Notes: generated by a model not told the origin, from the sequence alone. A DNA stretch of 64,000 nucleotides from UBA288 sp050178135 (GCA_050178135.1 JBFXGJ010000001.1:1-64000), one strand, 5' to 3'; counted from the stretch's first letter, positions 7,637-17,135 are shown. Numbers and translations are program-made.

Positions 7637-8776
7637 TCATCCGAGCTCGTCCCAGCGGTTGCGACGCTGGTAGAGGACCACGCCGAGGCCGATCAGGGCG
7701 ATCACGATGATCACGGCGATGTAGGGAAGAATGCCGCTGCCCTGCTGCGTCTCACCTGCTGTCGCATTCGACGCGCCGGGTGTCCCCTGGGCGCCGGCAA
7801 AATGGGAGCGGAGATCGACCGAGTCGTTGTATGCCTCAAGTGCCTTTTCTGCGGACTGGTTTGCCCGGATCCTGGCCTGGTTGAAGTTACTGTCCGCCAT
7901 GCTGTCCGTCGCGCTCGTCAGGGACTGCTGGGCGCTCTCGCGCTTGACGGTGATCGCGGCGACGCGGGGATCGTTCGCAAGGTCGGGATTAGACTTGAAG
8001 AACGTGAGCATCTCGTCGACGTTCCGGATCTGGGATGTGGCCCGATCGATCTCTGCCTGAGCCCCCGAGCGGTCGAGGCTCGCTTCCGCCTCTTCGACGA
8101 GGGTGTTGATCCGCTCGATTGCACCCGCCTGGGACCCGACGTCTCCGGATGTCGCCGTGTTCAGGAGACGCTCGGCCTCTCCGTACTTCCGTTCGGCTTC
8201 GGTGGTGTTCGCACCCTTCGCCGTCAGCGCGTCGATCTCTCCCCGGAGCTCAACGAGTGCCGTCCTCGCCTCGTCCAGGCTCTTCATCACGTCCTGAGGG
8301 TTCACGACCTTCCGTTCGATCGTGTACTCCCCGTTGTCGCGGACCTTGCTCGACTGGTCGAGCCACTGGAACCGGAGGACGGTCAGGTTCTGGGTCGCGT
8401 TCGTCTGGGGGACCGTTCCCTCGAGCATCACGCGGAGCTTGACCGAGGTCTCCTTCGGGTATTCGAGCTCGAACCCGCTGATCTTGAAGAACTTCCCATA
8501 TCCCTCGGGTTTTGGGTTCTCGTTGCCGCTGATCACGATGGCCCATGTCCATTTCGGCCGTTCAAGTTCAGAGAAGAGCGAGAAGGTGTCTTCGGTCGGG
8601 AACGTGCTCCCGGAGATGGCCGGGAAGTCGACGACTGCGTTCACGGTCACCGGCACTCCTGCCTGGAGGGCCCCGTCGGGTGAGACCTCGGCGGTCTCGA
8701 CTTTGAATGCGCTGCCCGCGACCGAGAGGGCGCAGATGAGCAGCATGGCGATGATGATGCGTACGAGAGAGTTCAT
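7637..8776 (-). CDS. membrane-anchored extracytoplasmic coiled-coil protein, coupled to CetZ
   Basis: The 379-residue protein has a signal peptide (about residues 1-23), a beta-rich extracellular region (about 25-150), a long charged helical or coiled-coil region (about 155-325) rich in DEARTALVELR-type heptads, and one C-terminal transmembrane helix (about 349-367). The helix is followed by a ten-residue basic tail, QRRNRWDELG. The topology is therefore outside, membrane, then a tiny cytoplasmic tail. Its ATG at 8776 overlaps the CetZ stop in an ATGA junction, which implies coupled translation. In-frame sequence further upstream belongs to the CetZ shadow. I infer it may be a surface or envelope partner of CetZ. 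Confidence 0.8.
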   Translation of the reverse strand: MNSLVRIIIAMLLICALSVAGSAFKVETAEVSPDGALQAGVPVTVNAVVDFPAISGSTFPTEDTFSLFSELERPKWTWAIVISGNENPKPEGYGKFFKISGFELEYPKETSVKLRVMLEGTVPQTNATQNLTVLRFQWLDQSSKVRDNGEYTIERKVVNPQDVMKSLDEARTALVELRGEIDALTAKGANTTEAERKYGEAERLLNTATSGDVGSQAGAIERINTLVEEAEASLDRSGAQAEIDRATSQIRNVDEMLTFFKSNPDLANDPRVAAITVKRESAQQSLTSATDSMADSNFNQARIRANQSAEKALEAYNDSVDLRSHFAGAQGTPGASNATAGETQQGSGILPYIAVIIVIALIGLGVVLYQRRNRWDELG

Positions 8777-9960
8777 GGCACATTCTCCGAATTGTTCTCG
8801 AAGAGCGGTTCGACACCGCCCTCGAACATGGTCCGCCCGTTGGGCTTCTGCCTGGCGAGTTCCTCTTTTGTCTCCTTCGCCATCTCGAGCAGGTCGCGGA
8901 TACGCGGTGCGTCGCTGACCGAGGCGAGGACCACGATCGCCGCGATGTAGTTCGACTTGATCGGGTAGTCGCCCGAACGTATCTCTTCTCCATCGATCTG
9001 CTCCTCGATCCACGAGCGTGCTGTTTCGACCCCTTTCCGGTCCATCTCTTCCGGAGGGCCGACGAGCAGTATCAGCGCACGAGTGGCCGAATGGAAGTTG
9101 CAGGGGAGCGTGAGCCGACCGAGGACGGCGGATCGGACGAGTGAGAGTATCTTTGCGGACCGGTCGTCGCCCAGGAGCTGCTGCTCGGCCCCCTCCTTTC
9201 GCCGGAGCCCTCCGAGTAACGAGCTGAGCGTCCCCTCCCGCTGCTTCTGACGGGTACTGACAGCGTCGGTCTTGGCGAAACCGACCGTCGTGATCCCTCC
9301 TCCGCGCAGGGTGTTGATGATCTCGGACGAGTCAACGACCATCTCGCCGACCCCCTGCTGGCCGACCTCGCCGGCCCTGAAAAGGACCCCGAACCGACGG
9401 ACGATCTCGTCGTTGATCCGGTCGTAGGCGGTCTTGATCGATTCGCCCTCCTTCCTCCAGGCCGCGTTGTCGAAGATGAAGGTGTTGTCGGCGACGTTGA
9501 CAAGGGTCGTGAGAGAGCGGGCCGCGTTGTACGAATAGAGTCTTCCTTCCTCGGGTGACGGGATGATGCCGATCGTGTAGACCGGCTCCTGGTACAGCGT
9601 CTTGAGGTGCTGGGCCAGCACCGGCGTGCCTCCCGAGCCCGTTCCACCTCCGAGCCCGGCAACGATGACGAATGCATCGATGTCGTGCGTGCCGATCCCC
9701 TCTATCGCAGTCACGATCGAGTCGACTTCATCGCGGGTGATCTTCGCTCCGAGGGCGTTTTCGGTCCCGACACCGTGCCCTTTGACCACCGTCTGGCCGA
9801 TCAGCACCCGGTCTTTCATCGGGATGTGCCTGAGCCCGAGAAGGTCGGTCCGGGCTGTGTTCACCACAACCGCACGGAACAGGTGGGTCTTGTCCTGTTC
9901 CATGAACATGTCGACGACCTTACCTCCGGCCTGGCCGAAACCGATAAAGAAGACCCTCAT
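8773..9960 (-). CDS. cetZ: tubulin/FtsZ-like GTPase CetZ
   Basis: The 395-residue protein carries the tubulin-superfamily GTPase fold: GFGQAGGKVVD at residues 7-17, the T4 signature GGGTGSGG at 104-111, a nucleotide-specificity segment around SYNAARSL, and CetZ-type C-terminal features LTLPCNFHSATRAL and SGDYP. CetZ proteins form cytoskeletal filaments that control cell shape and motility in archaea and differ from division FtsZ1/FtsZ2. The lack of a C-terminal FtsZ tail peptide agrees. It is the first gene of a minus-strand operon with two membrane proteins. Divergent from the FAD oxidoreductase at 10079; the 118-base gap holds both promoters. Confidence 0.9.
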   Translation of the reverse strand: MRVFFIGFGQAGGKVVDMFMEQDKTHLFRAVVVNTARTDLLGLRHIPMKDRVLIGQTVVKGHGVGTENALGAKITRDEVDSIVTAIEGIGTHDIDAFVIVAGLGGGTGSGGTPVLAQHLKTLYQEPVYTIGIIPSPEEGRLYSYNAARSLTTLVNVADNTFIFDNAAWRKEGESIKTAYDRINDEIVRRFGVLFRAGEVGQQGVGEMVVDSSEIINTLRGGGITTVGFAKTDAVSTRQKQREGTLSSLLGGLRRKEGAEQQLLGDDRSAKILSLVRSAVLGRLTLPCNFHSATRALILLVGPPEEMDRKGVETARSWIEEQIDGEEIRSGDYPIKSNYIAAIVVLASVSDAPRIRDLLEMAKETKEELARQKPNGRTMFEGGVEPLFENNSENVP

Positions 9961-10078
9961 CGTCTGACACTCTCCAACGGATCCATGTGTGGATTAGTAT
10001 GAGTCCCTCACGTTTATGAGGTTTTATTCAACTTCACAAACGTTCTTATCCTTTTTGCATTAAACCTTGTATCCAGTA

Positions 10079-11311
10079 ATGAAGTGCTGTGTTGTCGGAG
10101 GAGGGCTTACCGGGCTCGTAGCGGCCCTTTCCCTCCCTGCCGATCACGAGGTCGATCTCTACGAACGTCGACCCGTGCTCGGAGGCTGTCTCTCCTCGAT
10201 CGACCGCGGCACGTACACGATTGAATCGTTCTATCATCACTGCTTCCAGGGGGATCGGCACCTGCTCGCCCTCCTCGAACGGCTTGGCCTCCAGGACGAA
10301 CTCGAGTGGCTCACCGGGTCCACGGGCTACCACGTGAACGGTCACTCGTTTCCGCTTTCGAGCCCGATGGAGATCCTGGCGTACCCTCACCTGACGGTGC
10401 TCGACAAGGCCCGCCTCGCCTGGTTGACCCTCCGGGCGGGAAAGCTGGACCGGAAGGCCCTCGACGACGTGACGGCCCGGGAGTTCATCCTCGAGCATGT
10501 TGGGCGTTCGGTCTACACCTCGTTCTTCGAGCCCCTCCTCAGGTCAAAGTTCGGGCCGATGCGGGACCAGGTCTCGGCTGCCTGGCTGGTCTCCCGGATC
10601 GCCATACGCTCGAACCGGACTCCCGGCGGCGAGCGACTCGGGTATCTACGGCATGGTTTCCAGGTACTGATCGACCGGCTCCGCGAGGAACTGGAAGCCC
10701 GGGGATGCGCGATCTACACGGAGACGCCCGTCACCTCGATGCAGCGCGACTCGCTCACCTGGGCGGTTGAGGGGCGGCGCTACGACACCGTCATCTCGAC
10801 GATCCCTCCCCAGGTCCTCGCGTCGATGACCGGCATCCAGTTCGCGCCGATCCCCTACCAGGGCGCAGCCTGCATGACCCTCGCCCTCGATCGCGAGGTC
10901 ACCGATGGGATCTACTGGCTGAACATGAGGGACGAGGCCCCCTACGGTGCGGTTGTCTCTCACACGAACTTCGTCCCGTTCGAACGCTACGGGGAGCACC
11001 TGGTCTACCTCGCGTCGTACTACGCGGGCGATCTGCCGGCCCAGCAGGGCGAAAGCATGCTCTCCGACTTCTGCGAGCGGTTCGGGGTGGCCCGTGAAGA
11101 GGTCCGCTGGCATCACCTCGAGGTGGACCCGTATGCCGGCCCGGTCTACACGACGGGCTACCGCCGCCTGATCCCGAACTACGAACAGTATGGCCTCTAC
11201 ATGGCCGGCATGTTCTCGTGGCCCAACTACCCCGAGCGGTCGATGGAGGGCTCGATCATCGCGGGAGAGCAGGTGGCGACCTGCGTGGGGAGACGCGCCG
11301 CTCATGCATGA
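10079..11311 (+). CDS. FAD-dependent NAD(P)-binding amine oxidase/mutase-like protein
   Basis: A 410-residue flavoprotein with the N-terminal dinucleotide motif VVGGGLTGLVAALSL and a following YERRPVLGG segment, as in the protoporphyrinogen oxidase, amine oxidase and UDP-galactopyranose mutase superfamily. The C-terminal FAD-contact region reads LYMAGMFSWPNYPERSMEGS. Members of this subgroup next to glycosyltransferases usually act in cell-surface sugar or lipid metabolism; the substrate is not readable. The ATG at 10079 has no clear ribosome binding site and may be leaderless. It overlaps the glycosyltransferase start by eight bases, so it heads an operon running to 17056. Confidence 0.82.
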   Translation: MKCCVVGGGLTGLVAALSLPADHEVDLYERRPVLGGCLSSIDRGTYTIESFYHHCFQGDRHLLALLERLGLQDELEWLTGSTGYHVNGHSFPLSSPMEILAYPHLTVLDKARLAWLTLRAGKLDRKALDDVTAREFILEHVGRSVYTSFFEPLLRSKFGPMRDQVSAAWLVSRIAIRSNRTPGGERLGYLRHGFQVLIDRLREELEARGCAIYTETPVTSMQRDSLTWAVEGRRYDTVISTIPPQVLASMTGIQFAPIPYQGAACMTLALDREVTDGIYWLNMRDEAPYGAVVSHTNFVPFERYGEHLVYLASYYAGDLPAQQGESMLSDFCERFGVAREEVRWHHLEVDPYAGPVYTTGYRRLIPNYEQYGLYMAGMFSWPNYPERSMEGSIIAGEQVATCVGRRAAHA

Positions 11312-12020
11312 CCCCGAACTGACGGCGGTGCTCCCGGTCTACAACGACCTCGCGGCCCTCAAGACGGCGATCCCGGTCTCTCTCGAGACCCTGGAGCAGT
11401 GCGCCGACCGGTTCGAACTCGTGGTCGCCGAGGACGGTTCGACCGACGGTTCGGCCGAGTTCGTCCGCGAGTACGAGGGCCGGGACCCCCGGGTCCGGCT
11501 CTTTCATTCGGACGAACGTCTCGGTCGGGGGCGAGCGCTCAACCGTGCGTTCCGGGCGTCGACCTCCCCGATCGTCTGCTACTACGACGTCGACCTCGCG
11601 ACCGACATGCGGCACCTCTCCGAGCTCGTCGGTGCGATCCGAAACGGGGCGGCGATCGCGACCGGTTCCCGCCTGATGCCGAGCTCGGAGATCGTCCGCT
11701 CCGGCGGGCGCGAGTTCGCGAGCCGCGGCTACAACCTACTGGTCCGGACCGTGCTCGGCTCGCGTCTCTACGACCACCAGTGCGGGTTCAAGGCGTTCGA
11801 CCGGGCCCGGCTCCTGCCGATCATCGACCGGGTCCGATCCCCCCACTGGTTCTGGGACACCGAGGTCCTGGTCCGGGGGCAGCACGCCGGGTACCCGGTC
11901 GAGGAGATACCGGTGAGGTGGACCGAGGGGCCGGGCACCACGGTCCGACCGAAGGACGTTATCGAGATGGGAAGCGCCGTCTTCCGACTCTGGTGGCAGC
12001 TCCATGTGGCGAAGGATTAG
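11304..12020 (+). CDS. family 2 glycosyltransferase, polyprenyl-phosphate sugar transferase type
   Basis: A 238-residue GT-A fold glycosyltransferase. It shows the LPVYNDL opening, the nucleotide-binding VVAEDGSTDGS, the metal-binding DVDLATD at about residue 94 and the QCGFKAFDR motif typical of dolichyl-phosphate mannose/glucose synthases. It has no C-terminal membrane domain; the next gene encodes a membrane protein that may supply one. Likely reaction: transfer of a sugar from a nucleotide sugar to a polyprenyl phosphate at the cytoplasmic face. The start at 11304 overlaps the FAD gene, and the stop overlaps the next start by 17 bases. Confidence 0.88.
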   Translation: MHDPELTAVLPVYNDLAALKTAIPVSLETLEQCADRFELVVAEDGSTDGSAEFVREYEGRDPRVRLFHSDERLGRGRALNRAFRASTSPIVCYYDVDLATDMRHLSELVGAIRNGAAIATGSRLMPSSEIVRSGGREFASRGYNLLVRTVLGSRLYDHQCGFKAFDRARLLPIIDRVRSPHWFWDTEVLVRGQHAGYPVEEIPVRWTEGPGTTVRPKDVIEMGSAVFRLWWQLHVAKD

Positions 12021-12975
12021 CGCGATAGTCATCCCGACCGTGATCGCCGCCGTGATCATCGGCTATATGCTGGTCCCGATCTGGGCTGACCTTCTCGAAG
12101 CGCTCCAGCATGTCGTCCCGGTTTATCTGGCCGCAGCGATCGCCGTCTGCGTCCTGGCATGGGCCCTCCGGGGGTGGCGGTATCGCCTCATATTGAACGG
12201 GCTGGGAGTACGTCCGACCCTCGGGTTCGCGATGGCCTGTATCTTCGTCTCGCAGACCGCGAACCTGGTGATCCCGGCCCGTCTTGGCGACCTGGTCAGG
12301 GTCTTCCTCCTCAAGCACGAGTTCGAGACGACCTACTCGCAGGGCCTCTCGTCGATCCTGGTGGAACGTATCTTCGACATCCTGACCGTCGCTCTCCTGG
12401 GCCTGGTCTCTATCCCGTTCTTCCTGGACTTCCCGCCCGAGTACTATACCATGATCCTGGTCCCGCTCATCGGCGGTGCTCTCTTCTTCCTGCTGCTGCT
12501 GCTGGTCGGCCGGGTCCGGTCTGAGAACCGGATCATCTCCCTCGTCCTGCAGATGCTCGAGGAGATCCGCACCGTCTCCCTCTCGATCCGTTCTCTCGTT
12601 GTCCTCGGCGGGGTCTCGCTCTTTATCTGGGTCGTGGACGTCACGGTCTGCATCTTCGTCGTCCTGATGCTCCAGGCCCCCCTGGACATCCCGACCGTGG
12701 TACTCGCCATCGTGATCGGAAACCTGGTCAAGGCGGTCCCGATCACCCCGGGCGGGCTCGGGACGTACGAGTTCACGCTCCAGACAATCCTCGAGCGCGG
12801 CGGGATGCCTCATGTCGCGGCGACCCTGGTCGCCTTTATCGACCACCTGATCAAGAACCTGGTCACGGTGGTCGGCGGGGTGATCTCGGTCTACCTCTTC
12901 GGTGACTGGATGTTCGTCGTGATCAAAAGGGTCTTCGACAAGAAGGTGATCAAGGGGGAGTCCGTTGGCGATTGA
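12004..12975 (+). CDS. UPF0104/AglD-like lysylphosphatidylglycerol synthase-type membrane protein
   Basis: The 323-residue polytopic protein has about eight transmembrane helices and family motifs: WRYRLILNGLG, the PARLGDLVRVFLLK block near residue 100, and PITPGGLGTYE near residue 245. The UPF0104 family includes the membrane part of MprF and the C-terminal part of AglD, and members are proposed to handle or flip lipid-linked substrates. Placed directly after a soluble GT2 enzyme and overlapping its 3' end, it looks like the separated membrane half of an AglD-like transferase. It overlaps the next gene by 11 bases. Confidence 0.85.
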   Translation: MWRRISAIVIPTVIAAVIIGYMLVPIWADLLEALQHVVPVYLAAAIAVCVLAWALRGWRYRLILNGLGVRPTLGFAMACIFVSQTANLVIPARLGDLVRVFLLKHEFETTYSQGLSSILVERIFDILTVALLGLVSIPFFLDFPPEYYTMILVPLIGGALFFLLLLLVGRVRSENRIISLVLQMLEEIRTVSLSIRSLVVLGGVSLFIWVVDVTVCIFVVLMLQAPLDIPTVVLAIVIGNLVKAVPITPGGLGTYEFTLQTILERGGMPHVAATLVAFIDHLIKNLVTVVGGVISVYLFGDWMFVVIKRVFDKKVIKGESVGD

Positions 12976-14998
12976 GTCCCAGGCCCTGGCGGTCATTACG
13001 TGGCTGGCGGTCATCAAGATCGCTCAGCTCTCGATCTGGCCTGCGCTCAGGCCGCACTTCGGGCGGTTTGCCTACCCGGTCTCATTCTCCGCCTCGGTAC
13101 TGGGCCTGGCGCTCCTCGCCTGGTACCTCGGTATCGCCCACCTGCCGGTGACACTCGCGCTCCTCCCGTTCGTCGCCCTGTTCGCCTGGCACGCGTATCG
13201 ACGGATGTACTCCCGGGAGGTCCTCGCCGAGCACTGGCGGTGGGACGCGGTCTTTGTCGTCCTCTTCATCTTCCTCCTCGAGTGCCGGTACATCAATCCC
13301 TCCGCCTCGTTCGCCGAGAAGTTCATGGACCACGGGTTCGTCGCCTCGATCATGCGGGAGCCGGTGGTCCCACCCCTTGACCCGTGGTATGCCGGCGGGA
13401 ATCTGAACGTCTATTACTACTACGGGTCCTGGATCATGGGCGTGCTCGGTCTCTCCTCGGGTGTCGCGTCTCGCCTGGTCTTCAACCTCGGGCTCCCGAC
13501 GGTGCTGGCGCTTGCCGGCGTCAACCTCTACATGGTCGGCCACCTCCTGCTCGACCGGTTCCGCTGGCTCCCGATCGTTCCCCTGATCCTGCCGAATCCG
13601 GCCTCGATCCAGCTCTTCCTGCTCGGCAACCCGCTCTCCAAGGTCGCCTGGGACAGCACGCGGGTGATCACCGACACGATCAACGAGTATCCCCTCTTCT
13701 CGTTCACCTGGGGGGATCTCCATGCCCACGTGATCGGGATCTTCAACCAGGCCTTCCTGGTCTCACTCCTGGTCTTTGCCCTCACCTGCTGGGACCGGCT
13801 CTCCGAACGGGCCCGGGTCGTCCTGATCGGCCTCGTGGCCCTCTCACTCGGGGCGATGCCCGGGATCAACTCCTGGGACGTGCTCCTCTACGGGCCGATC
13901 ACGGTCCTGGTCGCCCTCATCGTCTGGCTCGTCCACCGGCGCGACCCCTCGAAGGGGAGGGTGAACGCGCTCCACCTCCTGGTGGTCGGCCCGGCGCTGG
14001 CGGTCGCGCTCTACGTTCCGTATTACCTCACCCTTGCCTCGCAGGGGATCAAGGGCATCGGGCTCGTTACCGCCCCCTCCGACCCGGTCCAGTTCCTGCT
14101 CGTCCACGGTCTCTTCCTCGCGATCGCCTACGCTGCATGCGCCAGCGACCTGCGGCAACGGCCGTACCTGGTGGCGGCGGCGTTTCCGTTTCTCCTCGCC
14201 GGCTACGTGGCGGCGGCGATCGTGGCCATACCCCTCACCTCCCTTGCCGTCCGGTTGATCGAGCGGCGTGCGGAGGTCCGGCCCGAAGACCTGCTCGTCG
14301 CACTCGGGCTCGCGATCGCCCTCTTCTGCGAACTGGTCTACCTGAAGGACAACATGGGGGACCAGTACTTCCGGATGAACACAGTCTTCAAGTTCTACAT
14401 CGCCGCATGGCTGCTTGCCGGGACCGGGACCTTCGTGATGCTCGGTCGTGCGCTCGACCGGGAGGTGATAACGGCATGGCTCTCGTCGCTCCCGCTCCGG
14501 GCACGCCAGGGGGCCGTGGTTGGGGCCATTCTCATCCTGCTCGCCTCGCCCTTCGTGGCGGCAGGGTCCTTCTCCCACCCGTCCTACACCCTTGACGGGC
14601 TCGCGTTCCTCGACCGCGAGCATCCGGGGGACTCTGAGGCGATACGATATCTCCAGGGGGTTCCCGGGCCCCACGTCATCGCGGAGGCGAAGGGGGACGA
14701 TTACTCGTACGCTGCACGCGTCTCGTCGTTCACCGGCATGCAGGCAGTCGTCGGCTGGACCTTCCACCAGTTCATGTGGCGCAACGACTACGGCCCCATC
14801 CAGGAACGGATCGCCGACCTCCAGGCGATCTACGAGGACCCGTCGCGGTCGGTAGAACTCCTGCAGAAATACGAAGTCGACTATCTCTATGTCGGCGACT
14901 TCGAACGCCAGTCATACCGGGTCTCGCTGCCGCTGTCCGGGATCGAGCCGGTCTACGACCGGGGTGGAGTTCAGATCTACCGGGTCACGGGGGCGTAG
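12965..14998 (+). CDS. DUF2298 (YYY-domain) polytopic membrane protein, first copy
   Basis: A 677-residue membrane protein with a dozen or more hydrophobic helices and the hallmark DUF2298 region near residues 118-155: DHGFVASIMREPVVPPLDPW followed by AGGNLNVYYYYGSW. A GDLHAH motif occurs in the first third, and a soluble C-terminal domain (about 530-677) contains HTLDGLAFLDREHP-like sequence, DDYSYAARVSSFTG and VDYLYVGDFE. It resembles GT-C-type lipid-linked sugar transferases in layout; the reaction is unproven. It uses a TTG start at 12965 inside the preceding gene. It is a clear paralog of the next gene. Confidence 0.85.
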   Translation: MAIESQALAVITWLAVIKIAQLSIWPALRPHFGRFAYPVSFSASVLGLALLAWYLGIAHLPVTLALLPFVALFAWHAYRRMYSREVLAEHWRWDAVFVVLFIFLLECRYINPSASFAEKFMDHGFVASIMREPVVPPLDPWYAGGNLNVYYYYGSWIMGVLGLSSGVASRLVFNLGLPTVLALAGVNLYMVGHLLLDRFRWLPIVPLILPNPASIQLFLLGNPLSKVAWDSTRVITDTINEYPLFSFTWGDLHAHVIGIFNQAFLVSLLVFALTCWDRLSERARVVLIGLVALSLGAMPGINSWDVLLYGPITVLVALIVWLVHRRDPSKGRVNALHLLVVGPALAVALYVPYYLTLASQGIKGIGLVTAPSDPVQFLLVHGLFLAIAYAACASDLRQRPYLVAAAFPFLLAGYVAAAIVAIPLTSLAVRLIERRAEVRPEDLLVALGLAIALFCELVYLKDNMGDQYFRMNTVFKFYIAAWLLAGTGTFVMLGRALDREVITAWLSSLPLRARQGAVVGAILILLASPFVAAGSFSHPSYTLDGLAFLDREHPGDSEAIRYLQGVPGPHVIAEAKGDDYSYAARVSSFTGMQAVVGWTFHQFMWRNDYGPIQERIADLQAIYEDPSRSVELLQKYEVDYLYVGDFERQSYRVSLPLSGIEPVYDRGGVQIYRVTGA

Positions 14999-15001
14999 GC
15001 G

Positions 15002-17056
15002 GTGATCGGTTATGGTGACCAGGCGGTCTTCGTCCTATCCTGGATCCTGGTCCTGAAACTTCTCCAGCTCTCGGTCTGGCCCCTTCTCAGGCCAACCTTC
15101 GGCAGGCTCGCCTACCCTGCCGCCTTCACGACGTCGCTCCTCGCTCTCCTCGCCGGCTCGTGGTACCTCGGGCTCGCGCACCTCCCGACGTGGCTCGTCA
15201 TCGTACCGTTTCTCGTCCTGCTCGGCGCCGGGATCGCACGACGAAAGTACGGGCGCGCCGAGTGGGTGGGCGCGTGGCGGTGGGAACTGGCCTTCTTCGT
15301 CTTCTTCCTGTTCGTGCTCGAACTCCGGTTCTTCAACCCGTACGTCTCGCACTACTCCGAGCAGTTCATGGACCTGGCCTGGGTCGCTTCGATCATGCGG
15401 AACCCGGTCGTGACCCCGCTCGACCCCTGGTTCGCCGGCGGTACCCTGAATATCTACTACTACCTCGGTCACTGGCTCATGGCCCAGCTCGCTCTCCTGG
15501 CAGGAGTGCCGGCCCGCATCGTCTTCAACCTGGTACTGCCGACGGTCTTCGGCCTCTCCGCGGTCAACTGCCTCATGATCGGCCACCTCCTTCTCGAGCG
15601 TCAACGCTGGCTCCCGCTCGGCCTCCTCGTGCTCGTCAACCCGACCGCGCTCGTCCAGCTCGCCTCCGGCAAGGCCCTGGTACCGGCCCTCGACCACTCC
15701 CGCCACGCGATCGCCCACGGTCTGACCGAGTACCCCTTCTTCTCCTCGATCCTCGGGGACCCCCACGCGCTCGTCATGAGCATGTTCAACCAGCTCTTCC
15801 TGGTCGCCCTCCTTGTCGTCGCCTGGACTCGCTGGCGGGACCTTTCGATGCACCAGCGCTGGGTGGTGATCGGCCTGTCCGCCCTCTCGCTGGGGGCGAT
15901 GCCGGGGATCAACTCCTGGGACGTCGTCGTCTACGGCCCGCTCGTCGTGGTCGTCGGGATCCTCATCTGGTGGCGCGAGCGGCAGGAGGGGGGATGGACG
16001 TCACGCCAGGCACTGCTCTACACGGTCCTCGTCCCCGGTCTCGGTCTCGGTCTCTACCTCCCCTATCTCCTGGCCCTCAAGCCCGGCTCGGTCCACGGGG
16101 TTCTCCCGGTCCTCTCTCCGTCCGAGCCGGTCACCTTCCTGCTCACCCATGGGTTCTTCTTCGCGGTCGTTGTCTGCGCCATCGCGCGCTTCGTACCGCG
16201 CCACCTCTACCTCTTCCTGCTCGCCGTGCCCTTCGCCTACCTCGGCTACTACTCGGCGGCGATCACCGTCGTCCTCGTTGCCCTCACACTCGTGCGCGCC
16301 CGGCAGACGGGCCGGATCGAGGACCTCCTCGTCGCTGCCGGGCTCATGATCATCCTCGCGGTCGACCTGGTCTACTTCCGTGAGGCCTTCGACAACGAGT
16401 ACTTCCGGACCAACACGATGCACAAGTTCTACTACATCGCCTGGATCCTCCTCGGCGTGGGGTGTGCCGGCCTTGCCGGTAGATGGCTCCAGGGGAGGCG
16501 CCGGCTCCAGGAGGTGCCGCGGGCGGCCCAGGTGTCGATGGTGGTGCTCTGCGTCGCCCTCCTGCTCGCGTTCCCGATCGTATTCCAGCCGGACGTCGGC
16601 AGGGACCTCCTCGGGATCCAGTTCAAGGGTGGTTCGCATACCCTGGACGGGCTCGCATACCTCGACTTCGATCACCCTGGCGATGCCGCCGCCGTCAGGT
16701 TCCTCGAGACATACCGGGGCGGGGGCTGTATCATCGAAGCGGTCGGTGACGATTACAGCTACGGCTCACCGATCTCGTCGTTTACCGGCATGCCGACGGT
16801 CGTCGGAAAACGCTCGCACGAGCTCCAGTGGCGGACGAACGAGGACGAGTGGTGGTGGATTCGCCCCGCAGACGTCGAGGCCATGTACGAAGAACCTGCC
16901 CGGACCATCGAACTGATGGAGCGGTATAACTGCACCCTCATCTACGTCGGGGAGATCGAACAGAGGAAGTACGCGGTCAACCTGGACGGGGCGGGTCTCG
17001 AGTCGATCTACCTCGAAGACGGCGTCCAGATCTACCGGATCCCGGGGACGGGCTGA
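15002..17056 (+). CDS. DUF2298 (YYY-domain) polytopic membrane protein, second copy
   Basis: A 684-residue paralog of the preceding protein, co-linear over its whole length. The shared landmarks are QLSVWPLLRP near the N-terminus, DLAWVASIMRNPVVTPLDPW, GGTLNIYYYLGHW, MPGINSWDVVVYGP, a DNEYFRTNTMHKFYY block, and the C-terminal HTLDGLAYLDFDHPGDA and LIYVGEIEQRKY. One difference is GDPHALVMSMFNQ where copy one has GDLHAHVIGIFNQ. It begins at a GTG three bases after the first copy's stop. The tandem copies may act as a heterodimer or on two successive sugars. Confidence 0.85.
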   Translation: MIGYGDQAVFVLSWILVLKLLQLSVWPLLRPTFGRLAYPAAFTTSLLALLAGSWYLGLAHLPTWLVIVPFLVLLGAGIARRKYGRAEWVGAWRWELAFFVFFLFVLELRFFNPYVSHYSEQFMDLAWVASIMRNPVVTPLDPWFAGGTLNIYYYLGHWLMAQLALLAGVPARIVFNLVLPTVFGLSAVNCLMIGHLLLERQRWLPLGLLVLVNPTALVQLASGKALVPALDHSRHAIAHGLTEYPFFSSILGDPHALVMSMFNQLFLVALLVVAWTRWRDLSMHQRWVVIGLSALSLGAMPGINSWDVVVYGPLVVVVGILIWWRERQEGGWTSRQALLYTVLVPGLGLGLYLPYLLALKPGSVHGVLPVLSPSEPVTFLLTHGFFFAVVVCAIARFVPRHLYLFLLAVPFAYLGYYSAAITVVLVALTLVRARQTGRIEDLLVAAGLMIILAVDLVYFREAFDNEYFRTNTMHKFYYIAWILLGVGCAGLAGRWLQGRRRLQEVPRAAQVSMVVLCVALLLAFPIVFQPDVGRDLLGIQFKGGSHTLDGLAYLDFDHPGDAAAVRFLETYRGGGCIIEAVGDDYSYGSPISSFTGMPTVVGKRSHELQWRTNEDEWWWIRPADVEAMYEEPARTIELMERYNCTLIYVGEIEQRKYAVNLDGAGLESIYLEDGVQIYRIPGTG

Positions 17057-17135
17057 TGCGCAAGATCTGGCCGAAAATCTTCCTGATCCGGTGAATCCCT
17101 CCTCTTTTCACAAACCTTTATGAATACTCGGCGGA

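Noticed and set aside
7517..8683. A 388-codon plus-strand frame across the CetZ operon
   Set aside because: It lies antisense to the coiled-coil protein and the polytopic protein, both of which have clear signal or membrane structure.
11959..13017. A 352-codon minus-strand frame opposite the UPF0104 gene
   Set aside because: The translation is a highly charged low-complexity string of Asp, Arg, His and Glu, as expected from antisense of a hydrophobic protein.
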